Source: Nocardia blacklockiae
GTDB lineage: Bacteria > Actinomycetota > Actinomycetes > Mycobacteriales > Mycobacteriaceae
Length of the DNA stretch: 64,000 nucleotides
Direction: 5' to 3'
Assembly (NCBI RefSeq): GCF_015477355.1
Contig: NZ_JADLRJ010000019.1
Location: forward strand, 1 to 64,000
Positions 15,886-24,340 of the stretch are shown here, one piece after another. Both the position numbers and the translations under genes were made by a program. Below the pieces are notes generated by a model. It worked only from the letters and a program-made list of their open reading frames with translations. It did not search any database and had not been told where the DNA came from. Position 1 is the first letter of the stretch; each line of letters opens with the position of its first letter.

Positions 15886-17073
15886 TTATCGCGATCGCCG
15901 GGGAAGCAGCGTCGTGACCGCGAGCACGATCAGCACGACGCCGTAGCCGGTGGCGGTGGTCAACAGGCTGACGCTGGTCGCGATGACTCCCGCCGCGACG
16001 GCCGGGACACAGAAGGCGAGGTAGCTGAGCACGTAGAACGCGGCGACGAGTTTGCCGCGTTCGGTGGCCGGTGCGAGCGGGAGCACAGTGCGGGTAACGC
16101 CCTGAAAGCTTGCGCCGAAGCCGATCCCGGCGATCACTGTGCCCACGAACAGCAGTGTCTGCGACCCGGTCCGGATGGCCGCGATAGTCACCGCGAGTCC
16201 GATCGCCAGCGCGGCGGCGCCCAAGCGCATCACCCGGGTGGCCGCGACCTTGCGCAGCAGCCAGATCGCCGCCGCACCCGCCCCGGCCAGCGTGAACACC
16301 AGCAACCCGCCGAGCAGGATCGAGCTCGAGCCGGTGACCACACGGACCAGGCTCGGACCGAGCGAGAGGTAGAAGCCGCCCAACGCCCACGCTGCGATAT
16401 CCAGCAGCGCGGTGGCGGCGAAGGCGGATCGGGCCGCTGCCGGGACACCGATCTTCGGCCGGATCGCCTGCCGCACACCGGGCAGCATCGGCGAGGTCTC
16501 GGTCACCACGATCGTGCCGATCGCCTCGATCACGAACACCGCGATCAGCACCAGGTACACGGTCTGCCGCGGCCACGGCAGGAACTGGACGAGCACTGCG
16601 GAACCGAGGCCGCCGACAGCCAGCCCCGCCATCGGCGCAACGCTGTTCACGACCGGCCCGTGTGGTCGCTCCGCATCGAGGATCGCCGCGGCCAGCGCAC
16701 CGGTTGCCGCGCCGGTCGCGATGCCTTGCAGCATGCGCGCCGCGATCAGCAACGCAACGCCGTCCGCGGTGCTGAACACCACCATGGCCACCACGTCCAT
16801 CGCGATGGCGCCGAGGATCACCGGGCGGCGTCCCACGTGGTCCGACAGCGACCCGACGGTCAGCAGCGCCAGCAGCAGGCACACCGCGTAGACGCCGAAG
16901 ATCACCGTCAGCATGCCCGGGGAGAACGCCCAGCGCGCCTGGTAGACGCGGTAGAGCGGGGTCGGCGCGCTGGATGCGGCGAGGAACGTCAGCATGGTCG
17001 CCGCCGGCAGGACGGTGGCCAACCCGGACGACAGGCGCCGGGTGTCCGGAGCGATGAGCATGAAGGACCCCAT
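15886..17073 (-). CDS. MFS transporter
   Basis: A 395-residue, twelve-span major facilitator protein. The loop 2-3 signature GSLSDHVGRRPV is intact and the PTPLYRVYQ segment sits after the first span. The family exports drugs or metabolites by proton antiport. The start is set at the ATG 17073; a GTG frame 16 codons upstream would run into the operator. It is divergent from a TetR gene (17156) with an inverted repeat between them, so TetR-controlled efflux is expected. Confidence 0.85.
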   Translation of the reverse strand: MGSFMLIAPDTRRLSSGLATVLPAATMLTFLAASSAPTPLYRVYQARWAFSPGMLTVIFGVYAVCLLLALLTVGSLSDHVGRRPVILGAIAMDVVAMVVFSTADGVALLIAARMLQGIATGAATGALAAAILDAERPHGPVVNSVAPMAGLAVGGLGSAVLVQFLPWPRQTVYLVLIAVFVIEAIGTIVVTETSPMLPGVRQAIRPKIGVPAAARSAFAATALLDIAAWALGGFYLSLGPSLVRVVTGSSSILLGGLLVFTLAGAGAAAIWLLRKVAATRVMRLGAAALAIGLAVTIAAIRTGSQTLLFVGTVIAGIGFGASFQGVTRTVLPLAPATERGKLVAAFYVLSYLAFCVPAVAAGVIATSVSLLTTATGYGVVLIVLAVTTLLPRRSR

Positions 17074-17079
17074 CTCAGT

Positions 17080-17101
17080 TAAAGCGAAGATTGTTGCTTT
17101 A
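17080..17101. promoter_or_regulatory. Candidate TetR operator between MFS and TetR genes
   Basis: TAAAGC-N10-GCTTTA, a perfect 6-bp inverted repeat seven bases upstream of the MFS start. A further TAAAGC half-site occurs downstream near 17128. The likely ligand is the adjacent TetR protein. Confidence 0.5.
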
Positions 17102-17155
17102 GTTGACCGTACACGGGGCAAGCCTTAAAGCCAAGACATCTGCAATAATGGTCGA

Positions 17156-17716
17156 ATGTCGGCTACTACTCCAGCCCGGCGGCCGGGTGGGCGCAGCGCG
17201 AAGGTCCGGGACGCCGTCTACACCGCCGTCGGCCAGCTCATGGGCGAGGGCAAGGCGGACCGCATCACCATTCCGGTGCTGGCTAACCGGGCAGGGGTCA
17301 ACCCGACCAGCATCTATCGCCGCTGGGGCGACGTGGACACGCTGCTCGAAGAGGTCGCCGTCGCCGCGCTCACCAAGGACGGCGACGAACCGCCGAACAC
17401 CGGATCACTGCACGGCGACCTGTCGGCGTGGGCTCGGATCGTGGTCGACGACATCACCCAACCACGCCGGACCCGTTACCTGCGCGCCATGGTGGCCGCC
17501 CGGGACGAGGTGATCACCTGCCCGTGCTGGGAGCAGCGCCGCGCGCAGGCCGAGGTGATGCTGGACCGGGCAAGGGCGCGCGGAGAGCGGACGCCGACCG
17601 AGCAGCAGGTCCTCGATCACGTGATCGCACCGATGTATCACCACGTGGTCTTCGGCCTGTCCGCCGACCGCGCCTTCGCGGACCGACTGGTCCACGACGT
17701 GCTCGCCATGGCCTGA
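17156..17716 (+). CDS. TetR-family regulator
   Basis: A 186-residue protein. The N-terminal HTH is near 20-65 (ITIPVLANRAGVNPTSIYRRWG, the TetR recognition-helix pattern). The C-terminal half is helical and holds the ligand pocket (CPCWEQRRAQAEVML, VIAPMYHHVVFG), resembling the TetR_C_16 group. Divergent from an MFS transporter with a shared palindrome; probably its repressor. Confidence 0.88.
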   Translation: MSATTPARRPGGRSAKVRDAVYTAVGQLMGEGKADRITIPVLANRAGVNPTSIYRRWGDVDTLLEEVAVAALTKDGDEPPNTGSLHGDLSAWARIVVDDITQPRRTRYLRAMVAARDEVITCPCWEQRRAQAEVMLDRARARGERTPTEQQVLDHVIAPMYHHVVFGLSADRAFADRLVHDVLAMA

Positions 17717-17847
17717 GCCGTCTCCGCGAGGGCGTACTCGCGCCGGTGCGCCCTCCGGCACACTCGGGTCGGTGGCTTCGACGATCGGACGTCGCTTCGC
17801 CGATCGTGAAGGGCCGCTGAAGATCGACGTTCGCGTGAAGGTCGGAG

Positions 17848-18957
17848 TCAGTCGGGACGGAAGAAGGCGAGCATTCTGCGGCTCGCGTCCGGCTGGGTGA
17901 GGAGTTCCTGTATTCGGGCGGATTCGCGGCCGATGGCGCTGGTGCGGGCGAACATCTCGCGTTCGTATTCTTCGATGGCGGAAGGGAAGTCGTCGGGGTG
18001 GGCGGCCAGGGAGCGGGCGAGTTGGGCGCCGTCGAGCAGGGCCATGTTGGCGCCCTCGCCTACCGGCGGCATGAGGTGGGCGGCGTCGCCGACGAGTGTG
18101 ACGTCCGGGGCGGACGGCCAGGTGAGGCCGACCGGGAGGGTGCTGATCGAGCGCGGGACGATCGTGTCGTCACAGGCGGCGATCAGGGCGCGGAAGCGCG
18201 GGTGCCAGTCGGCGAACAGGTCGAGCAGGCGGGCGCGGGCGGCGGCCGGGTCGTCGAACGGGATGCCGCTGGTGGCGAACCAGTCCGCGGCGGTGTTGTA
18301 GAAGCTGAGGCCGATGCGGACGCGGCCGTCGCCATTGCGTTGCGCCGCAAGGGATCTGCCGTCGCCGAGGACCCAGTAGTTGCCGCGGCCGACCATCGCC
18401 GCGAGGTCGGGGTGGGTGCGGTCGATGTCGGGGATGCCGAGTTCGACGGCGTTGTGGCCGGTGTGCACAGGTTGGGCGTCCGTGAGCAGCGGGCGAATTC
18501 GGGAATTCGCGCCGTCGGCGCCGACCAGCAGGTCGTACGTCGCAGTGCTGCCATCGGTAAAGCGCAGCACGCCGTCGCCTGCGGATTCGACAGCGTGGCC
18601 CCAGCGCACCGTGTGTTCGGGCAGCGAATCGAGCAGCAGTTTGCGCAGGTCGGCGCGGTCCACCTCCGGGCGCAGCAGCGGGGCGTCGTCGGGGGTGTCC
18701 TCCTGCAGCAGCAGGGTGCCGTCCGGTTCCAGCAGCCGCATGTCCTGGCCCTCACCTCGGGCGATCGCGAGGAAATCGTCGAGCAACCCCGCCTCGCGCA
18801 GCGCCTGTTGACCGGAGTGGATGTCGAGCATGCCGCCTTGATCGCGCGCGTTCGGTGACGAATCGCGTTCGTAGACAACAGCTTCGAGGCCGCGCACCTG
18901 TAACACCCGGGCGAGGGCCAGGCCGCCCATTCCGGCTCCGACAATCGCGATGGTCAT
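17848..18957 (-). CDS. TetX-like FAD-dependent monooxygenase
   Basis: A 369-residue class A flavin monooxygenase. It has a dinucleotide motif GAGMGGLALARVLQ at 7-20, the TetX-like segment QGGMLDIHSGQQALREAGL, the DG motif VGADGANSRIR and the GD motif GDAAHLMPPVGEG. TetX-type enzymes hydroxylate and inactivate tetracyclines; related enzymes act on other aromatics. The ATG at 18957 starts the FAD motif; the open frame continues upstream but overlaps the divergent promoter. Divergent from a TetR gene (19024) with a palindrome between. Drug inactivation is plausible but not proven. Confidence 0.85.
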   Translation of the reverse strand: MTIAIVGAGMGGLALARVLQVRGLEAVVYERDSSPNARDQGGMLDIHSGQQALREAGLLDDFLAIARGEGQDMRLLEPDGTLLLQEDTPDDAPLLRPEVDRADLRKLLLDSLPEHTVRWGHAVESAGDGVLRFTDGSTATYDLLVGADGANSRIRPLLTDAQPVHTGHNAVELGIPDIDRTHPDLAAMVGRGNYWVLGDGRSLAAQRNGDGRVRIGLSFYNTAADWFATSGIPFDDPAAARARLLDLFADWHPRFRALIAACDDTIVPRSISTLPVGLTWPSAPDVTLVGDAAHLMPPVGEGANMALLDGAQLARSLAAHPDDFPSAIEEYEREMFARTSAIGRESARIQELLTQPDASRRMLAFFRPD

Positions 18958-18985
18958 ATCCGTCCTCGATTCACCGTATCGGTCA

Positions 18986-18996
18986 ATACACTGTAT
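18986..18996. promoter_or_regulatory. Candidate TetR operator ATACA-C-TGTAT
   Basis: A perfect 11-bp palindrome in the 66 bp between the TetX-like and TetR genes. Additional TGTATC half-sites occur at 18992 and near 19009. Confidence 0.55.
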
Positions 18997-19023
18997 CAAG
19001 CATGGCGCTGTATCGTCTTCGGC

Positions 19024-19704
19024 ATGTTGGTGTGGGAGCGGCCGGAGCCGCCGGATCGACCGGCGCCTGCCCCGCTGAGCCGGGAGCTGATCGTCCGAGC
19101 GGCGATCCGCCTTGCCGACGCGGACGGCCTCGACGCGGTGTCGCTGCGCAAGGTCGCCGCGGCGCTGGACGTCGGGCCGATGCGCCTGTACGGCTACATC
19201 GCCACCAAGGAGGAACTGCTCGACCTGATGGTCGACGCGGTCCACACCGAGATCCGGCCGACCGGCGACAATTGGCGCGAGGTGCTGCGCTCCTGGTCCG
19301 AAGCCACCCGCCGAGCCGCCCACCGCCACGAATGGCTCGCCGACCTACTCGGCGGACGACCGCAACTGGGCCCGAACACGCTCGCCAGCGGAGAGTCGGT
19401 CCTGGCCGCGATGACCGGCGTCGACCTGAACACCCTCGTCCCCGCGGTCGCCGCGGTCAACGCCTACGTGATCGGCGCCGTCCGCCGCGAGATCACCGAA
19501 CGCCGCGCCGAACGAACCTCCGGCATGAACCAGCACCAATGGCAAACCACCTACGGCCCTTATTTGGAGCGCACTTTCGCCGAGGGCCACTTCCCGTCCC
19601 TGGCCACAGTCGTACGCGACGGCCCCCACCTAACCCCCGACCAAACCTTCGAAGCCGGCCTCGACTTCGTCCTGGACGGCATAGCAGCCCACATCCCGAG
19701 CTGA
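19024..19704 (+). CDS. TetR-family regulator
   Basis: A 226-residue repressor with a proline-rich start (about 1-18), a TetR HTH near 40-70 (VSLRKVAAALDVGPMRLYGYIATKEELLD) and a C-terminal all-helical domain like that of the TetR/ActII group (TetR_C_11). It is divergent from the TetX-like monooxygenase, an arrangement that mirrors tetR-linked resistance genes. It probably represses that gene until a drug-like ligand binds. Confidence 0.88.
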   Translation: MLVWERPEPPDRPAPAPLSRELIVRAAIRLADADGLDAVSLRKVAAALDVGPMRLYGYIATKEELLDLMVDAVHTEIRPTGDNWREVLRSWSEATRRAAHRHEWLADLLGGRPQLGPNTLASGESVLAAMTGVDLNTLVPAVAAVNAYVIGAVRREITERRAERTSGMNQHQWQTTYGPYLERTFAEGHFPSLATVVRDGPHLTPDQTFEAGLDFVLDGIAAHIPS

Positions 19705-19709
19705 CCCGG

Positions 19710-20675
19710 TTACCCGGCCGACCGTGCGAGTTCCTTTACCAGAGTGCGGGATTCGGGCTCGGTGGGGTGGTTTTCGAGGCGCCAGCCGCTGGGGGTGGTG
19801 ACGTGGCCGCGGAGGGTTACTTCGGCGAACCGGGCGCTGCGGAAAGTCACGGTGAAGAATTGGGCTCGACCGTGAAAGACGGCGTTGGTGAAGTCGGCGC
19901 CGCCGTGGAACGTCGCCCCGGGAAACCTTGCGTCTCCGAGGAATTCGGTTCGGTGGAAGTGGGTTTCGCCGTGGAACACCGCACCGTCGAACCGTGCGTG
20001 CACGAGTCGGCAGCGGCTCAGGGAGAAATCCACCAAGCGCGCGCCGGACAGGTCGATGCTCATGTCCGCCCAATGGGCGGGCGGGGGTTCCGTGTCGTGC
20101 CGGAGATGCGTGGACAGCATGCGCTGCGCGGTCTTTCGCACCTGCAGTTCCTCGACGGCCGGCTGGGCGGCGGGCCCGTCGTCGCCGGACTCCGGCAGGA
20201 CGAACGGCATGCGCAGATAGGCACAGAGGACGCTGACGATGGTCTGGCGATGCTCGGGGTGGCCGTGCGCGAGACGTTCCAGGGCGTAGAGCCCGGCCAT
20301 CCGTACCGGCGCCTTGTCGCTGCCGAGTTGATCGGCCGCCTTGGTGTAGAGCTCGGTGACGCGGCGCTCGATGGCGTCCGCGCGGGCGAACTCGTCGGAG
20401 CGCACCTTCGCCCGATGCTCGGCCTGGTTGAGCCGGAAGCGATGGACGGTGATGAAGGTGGCGAGCACGGCCAGGACCGAGGCAGCACTCTTCCACGCCA
20501 GATCGAACGCGCCTCGGTGCGCGGCGACGTCACCGCCCCACAGCAGCCACAACACCACCGCGCCGACGGCGAGTGCGCTGCCCAGGGCTGTCCACACCCA
20601 TCCCCAATGGAAGTCCTGGCCGGCCGCGGTCCGGGGCACGGGCTGGTCCGACGAATACCGTTCGGGGAGTTCCAT
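19710..20675 (-). CDS. Membrane-anchored pentapeptide-repeat protein
   Basis: A 321-residue protein. Two membrane spans sit near 25-48 and 60-82, then a helical segment (about 85-165), then a run of pentapeptide repeats (about 205-290: LSGARLVDFSLSRCRL, FDGAVFHGETHFHRTEF, FPGATFHGGADF) that folds as a square beta-helix. Similar actinobacterial proteins have unknown roles; some soluble relatives mimic DNA and protect gyrase. It is convergent with the TetR gene, with only 5 bp between stops. Confidence 0.8.
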   Translation of the reverse strand: MELPERYSSDQPVPRTAAGQDFHWGWVWTALGSALAVGAVVLWLLWGGDVAAHRGAFDLAWKSAASVLAVLATFITVHRFRLNQAEHRAKVRSDEFARADAIERRVTELYTKAADQLGSDKAPVRMAGLYALERLAHGHPEHRQTIVSVLCAYLRMPFVLPESGDDGPAAQPAVEELQVRKTAQRMLSTHLRHDTEPPPAHWADMSIDLSGARLVDFSLSRCRLVHARFDGAVFHGETHFHRTEFLGDARFPGATFHGGADFTNAVFHGRAQFFTVTFRSARFAEVTLRGHVTTPSGWRLENHPTEPESRTLVKELARSAG

Positions 20676-20748
20676 ACCGACATTTCATCGCATCCCAGGA
20701 CATCTCGCGGCGCGGCGCGGGAAGTCACGGCTGAGGCGTGAGGCCGGG

Positions 20749-21264
20749 CTACGGAGTGGTTGGGGGGAGGAGGGATTCGTAGTGGGCGGACATGCTGGGG
20801 AAGTAGTCGGCGAAGTTGGGGTGTGGGGCGTTGGTGCGTGCTGCGCCGAGTCGGTCGAGGTAGTACTCCCAGCCGGGGCCGACGTGGGTTACCTGGGCGA
20901 TTTCGGGTTCGGTGAGCAGGTGGTGGATGAAACGCAACTCGGTGACGCCCTCGGACTCGGTCAGCAGGAGTTCCAGTCGCCAGGCGCCGTGCTCGTCCAC
21001 GGCGGAGACGCCGAGCCGGTGCGGCGGGTCGCAGGCGTCGATGCGCATGTCCATCCACGGCTGCTCTTCCTCGAAGGCCATCTGCACCTTGATGTTTCGG
21101 CCGGGGCCCGGGTCGCCGGTCCACGGGCCGAACCAGCGGGCGGTGCGTTCCGGCTCGGTGACGCTCGCCCACACGTCGTCGATGGGAGCGCGGTAGGTGC
21201 GGGTGAGCACCAGGTCGCGGCCCTGCGCCGCGGCCAGCAGGCGGCCCGTGGGTGTCGGGGTCAT
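20749..21264 (-). CDS. SRPBCC/AHSA1-domain protein
   Basis: A 171-residue START-like protein of the AHSA1 group. Recognisable are LTRTYRAPIDDVWASVTEPERTARWFGPW and WEYYLDRLGA, the usual motifs bounding the lipid-like cavity. It is the second gene of an ArsR-SRPBCC operon: its ATG overlaps the ArsR stop by 4 bp (ATGA). Such pairs are common in actinobacteria; the cavity may bind a hydrophobic ligand. Biochemical role unknown. Confidence 0.85.
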   Translation of the reverse strand: MTPTPTGRLLAAAQGRDLVLTRTYRAPIDDVWASVTEPERTARWFGPWTGDPGPGRNIKVQMAFEEEQPWMDMRIDACDPPHRLGVSAVDEHGAWRLELLLTESEGVTELRFIHHLLTEPEIAQVTHVGPGWEYYLDRLGAARTNAPHPNFADYFPSMSAHYESLLPPTTP

Positions 21265-21626
21265 GCGGTCTCCTCTTCGTGGGATTCGGGTGCGGGACGG
21301 GTGGCGCGGTGTTCGCGACGGGTGCGGTACACCTCGGTTTCCAGTGCGTCGAGGTGCCGCGCCCAGTCCGGCCGCGCCTCGAATTCCGCTATCCAGCGCG
21401 CGATTTCGGCGAGCGGTCCGGCGTCGAGCAGGTAGTACCGCTGCCGGCCGACCAGCTCGTCGTGCACCAGGCCGCTCGCGCGCAGCACCCGCAGGTGCCT
21501 GCTGACGGCGGGCCGGCTGATGTCGAACTGTTCGGCGATGGCGCCCGCCGTCAGCCGACCGTCGCGCAGCAGCTCCAGGATTCGTCGCCGAACCGGATCC
21601 GCGATCGCGCCCGCCACCTCGTCCAC
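21261..21626 (-). CDS. ArsR-family regulator
   Basis: A 121-residue winged-helix regulator of the SRPBCC-linked ArsR group. It has IADPVRRRILELLRDG, the recognition helix region ISRPAVSRHLRVLRASGLV and the wing VGRQRYYLL. No metal-binding ELCVCDL motif is present, so arsenic sensing is unlikely. The GTG start lies only 4 bp from a perfect 26-bp palindrome, presumably its own operator. Co-translated with the SRPBCC gene. Confidence 0.9.
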   Translation of the reverse strand: MDEVAGAIADPVRRRILELLRDGRLTAGAIAEQFDISRPAVSRHLRVLRASGLVHDELVGRQRYYLLDAGPLAEIARWIAEFEARPDWARHLDALETEVYRTRREHRATRPAPESHEEETA

Positions 21627-21630
21627 ACCG

Positions 21631-21656
21631 AAAGCGTAACCAACTGGTTACGCTTT
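21631..21656. promoter_or_regulatory. Perfect 26-bp operator palindrome before arsR
   Basis: Arms AAAGCGTAACCA and TGGTTACGCTTT are exact reverse complements around a 2-bp centre (AC). The palindrome sits immediately upstream of the GTG start of the ArsR gene, ideal for autorepression of the ArsR-SRPBCC operon. Confidence 0.75.
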
Positions 21657-21703
21657 GTCGAGCCCTGTCCGACACCGCTCTCGTCGGTGACGAACTCGGA
21701 CGC

Positions 21704-22285
21704 TCAACGAGTCCGGCGCAGCCCCGCGATGAGCAGTTCGACGAGACGCCGAGCGCTGTAGCGCGGGTCGGCGCCCGCGCCCGCGCACAGGCCGCCGATT
21801 CCGCGCATGAGTTCCTGCGCGTCCTGGCCGGCGCGGATCTCTCCGGATTCGGCTGCGGCAGTGAGCAATCGGGTGCATACGGGCACCAGGCGGTCGAGGA
21901 AGTAGGAGTGCAACGGGTCGTAGCAGGGATCGTCGGATTGCAACACGGCGGCCAGACCCTGCTTGGTGACCACGAAATCGACGAACGAGTCGATCCAGCG
22001 CTCCAGCGCGGCATACGGACTCGCGCTGTCCCGCAATAGATTCGACCCGGCCTCCGCCAGCGCCTCGACCTGATGCCGGTAGACGGCGACGATGAGATCC
22101 GCCCGGGTCGGGAAGTGGCGGTAGATGGTGGCGGTCCCGACCCCGGCCCGCGCCGCGATATCGCGGATCGGCGCCTCGACACCGGAATCGACGAAGACGG
22201 TGGCGGCCGCGTCCAGCAAAGCCTGCTCATTGCGCCGCGCGTCCGCCCGCTTGGGACGCGCGGGCCGTCCGTCGCTCTCCTGCAC
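21704..22285 (-). CDS. TetR-family regulator
   Basis: A 193-residue repressor with HTH near 30-65 (IRDIAARAGVGTATIYRHFPTRADLI) and a C-terminal domain ending in a helical bundle (MRGIGGLCAGAGADPRYSARRLVELLIAGL). The GTG at 22285, with AAGGTGG just upstream, is chosen; the frame upstream is open but crosses the operators. Divergent from an alpha/beta hydrolase, with two GGGAC-type palindromes between. Confidence 0.87.
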   Translation of the reverse strand: MQESDGRPARPKRADARRNEQALLDAAATVFVDSGVEAPIRDIAARAGVGTATIYRHFPTRADLIVAVYRHQVEALAEAGSNLLRDSASPYAALERWIDSFVDFVVTKQGLAAVLQSDDPCYDPLHSYFLDRLVPVCTRLLTAAAESGEIRAGQDAQELMRGIGGLCAGAGADPRYSARRLVELLIAGLRRTR

Positions 22286-22314
22286 CTGGCCACCTTCCGA
22301 CGCCGGATTGATAA

Positions 22315-22331
22315 ACGGGACAGCGTCCCGT
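22315..22331. promoter_or_regulatory. TetR operator copy 1, ACGGGAC-N3-GTCCCGT
   Basis: A perfect 7-bp inverted repeat with a 3-bp spacer, 30 bp upstream of the TetR start. It resembles the GGGAC-N3-GTCCC sites of many actinobacterial TetR repressors. Confidence 0.7.
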
Positions 22332-22339
22332 ATCTTCAA

Positions 22340-22356
22340 ACGGGACAGGGTCCCAC
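22340..22356. promoter_or_regulatory. TetR operator copy 2, ACGGGAC-N3-GTCCCAC
   Basis: A near-perfect second copy (6 of 7 pairs), displaced 25 bp from copy 1 and closer to the alpha/beta hydrolase gene. Confidence 0.65.
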
Positions 22357-22417
22357 TTATCGGCCATCGTATACGGCTGCCCGGACGACCGGGCAGCGCG
22401 CGGACGGAGCGAGAGAT

Positions 22418-23143
22418 ATGTCGACGTATGTGCTGGTACACGGGTCGTGGCACAGTGGGCAGTGCTGGGCGCGGGTGCTGCCCGCGCTGGGTGCGGCGGG
22501 GCATCGGGTGAGCACGCCGACGCTGACCGGATACGGCGACCGGCGGCATCTGCTCGGCCCCGAGGTGGGGCTCGAGACGCACATCGACGACATCGTCACG
22601 CTCCTCGTCGAGGAAGACCTCACCGAGGTGATCCTCGTCGGGCACAGCTACGCGGGGCTGGTCGTCGCGTCGGTGGCCGACCGGGTCCCGGACCGCATCG
22701 CGCGCGTGGTGTACCTGGACGCGATGGTGCCGCGGGACGGCGAGACGGCGGTCGACGTGATGCCGGTCTCGCAGGCGCTCATCGACCTCGCAGAGCGGTC
22801 CGGCACCGGCTGGCGCATTCCGCCGCTCCCCGAGTCACCGCCTCCCGCAGGCCTTTTCGGTGTGACCGACCCGGCCGACATCGCCTGGTTGCGCACCATG
22901 CTGTCCGATCAGCCCGCGCTCTGCCTGCAACAGCCGGTGCGCCTGGGCAATCCGGCCGCCGACGCCATCCCGCGCACGCACATCCATTGCACCGCGGGCA
23001 AACCCGAGGGCTTCGACCGCCGACCCGTGCCCGCGACACAGCCCAACGGCACGCCCGCGGAGGTCTGGGAGCTGCCGACCGGTCACGACTGCATGATCAC
23101 CATGCCGCTCGAACTCGCCGACCTCCTGCTGAAACTCGGCTGA
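22418..23143 (+). CDS. Alpha/beta hydrolase (EstC-like esterase)
   Basis: A 241-residue single-domain hydrolase. It has HGSWHSGQCW near 8-17, the nucleophile elbow GHSYAG (Ser near 80) and a C-terminal catalytic His in TGHDCMIT. The family includes small esterases and hydroxynitrile-lyase-like enzymes. The ATG at 22418 starts the first beta strand. It is controlled by the divergent TetR through two palindromes (inferred). Substrate unknown. Confidence 0.88.
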   Translation: MSTYVLVHGSWHSGQCWARVLPALGAAGHRVSTPTLTGYGDRRHLLGPEVGLETHIDDIVTLLVEEDLTEVILVGHSYAGLVVASVADRVPDRIARVVYLDAMVPRDGETAVDVMPVSQALIDLAERSGTGWRIPPLPESPPPAGLFGVTDPADIAWLRTMLSDQPALCLQQPVRLGNPAADAIPRTHIHCTAGKPEGFDRRPVPATQPNGTPAEVWELPTGHDCMITMPLELADLLLKLG

Positions 23144-23167
23144 CCGCAAGGGATTACCGAGGACCGG

Positions 23168-24184
23168 TCAACGCGCTCCGGCCTGCGGCGAACCCGCTGT
23201 GGCCGAGCGCTTTCCCGCAAGATGCTCCCGCAGGAACTCGGTGATGACCGCGCGAGCGGGCACAGCCTCGGGAACCAGGCCGGGCAGGGTGATGAACGCG
23301 TGCGGCGACTGGGGGTGTTCGGACAGCCGGGTGGGTGTGCCTGCCGCGCGGAGGCGTTCGGCGTATCGGCGGCCCTGATCGGCCAGCGGGTCCAAGGTGG
23401 GGATCACCACGAGGGCCGGGGGCAGATCGGCGAGGTCGGCGTAGAGCGGCGACACCGCACGGGCGTCCGCCCCGGCCGGGACGGCGAGGCGGCGGAACAG
23501 CCGCATCTTCGGGATGGTCAGGGTGGGGCTGTCGCCGTACCGGTCGAACGAGGGGTAGTCGAGCATCGTCTCGGTCAGGTCGGCGCCCGGGTTGACCAGC
23601 ACCTGCGCCCGCAAGGGCACGCCGGATGCCTTGGCCCGCAGCGTGATCAGGGCGGAGACCAGTCCGCCGGTGCTCTCCCCCGCGACGGCGACCCGGGTCG
23701 GGTCGACCCCCCACTCCGCGGCGTTCGCCGTGATGTGCCGCAGCACGTCCCACCCGTCGTCGATCACCGCGGTCAGCGACGTTCCGGGCGCGAGGAGGCG
23801 GTGCTCGACCGAAACCACGACCGCCGGGAGCCGCGCGGCGAGACGACTGTTCGCCCAATCGCATTGCGCCGCCGTGCCCACGAAGCCACCGCCGTGCACG
23901 TGCACCACGAGTGGCAGGCTCTCGGTCCCGCCGCGCTTGGGCCGGTACACCCGGACCCGGACGGTGCGGTCGGGCAGCGAGACGTCCTGCCATCGGATCG
24001 TCGCACCGCGATCGGGGAACCCGGTGATCACCCGGAAGAGCCGCGACCCGGCCTTACGATTGGCCGCCTCGCGGAAGGCGATCAACTCCTCGGTCGTCAT
24101 GGTCGACCAGTCGGGATCCTTCTGCAGCGGTCGCACCAGCCGTACACCCAGCGGCAGCCGTTCGTCCACGGATGCGTGGTTCAT
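23168..24184 (-). CDS. Alpha/beta hydrolase fold-3 esterase (HSL family)
   Basis: A 338-residue hormone-sensitive-lipase-type esterase. It has the oxyanion motif HVHGGGF, the nucleophile elbow GESTGG, the acid in DPLADQG and the histidine in SPHAF. This family hydrolyses short acyl esters. The ATG at 24184 with GGAGGAATGTC before it is preferred over the longer open frame. Convergent with the preceding hydrolase (24 bp between stops) and divergent from the DUF2332 gene. Confidence 0.9.
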   Translation of the reverse strand: MNHASVDERLPLGVRLVRPLQKDPDWSTMTTEELIAFREAANRKAGSRLFRVITGFPDRGATIRWQDVSLPDRTVRVRVYRPKRGGTESLPLVVHVHGGGFVGTAAQCDWANSRLAARLPAVVVSVEHRLLAPGTSLTAVIDDGWDVLRHITANAAEWGVDPTRVAVAGESTGGLVSALITLRAKASGVPLRAQVLVNPGADLTETMLDYPSFDRYGDSPTLTIPKMRLFRRLAVPAGADARAVSPLYADLADLPPALVVIPTLDPLADQGRRYAERLRAAGTPTRLSEHPQSPHAFITLPGLVPEAVPARAVITEFLREHLAGKRSATAGSPQAGAR

Positions 24185-24340
24185 GACATTCCTCCTCGCT
24201 CGCCCGCGCCGGTGCCACCGCGCGGTACACCCCTCCATTTTCGCGCGGCCGCGCCGCCGGGTCTTGGAAAAATGTTCCGGCCGGGCAAGGCATCCGCCTC
24301 CCACGCGCCGGACCGCGAGAAGGCCTGGCACAGTGCAGCT

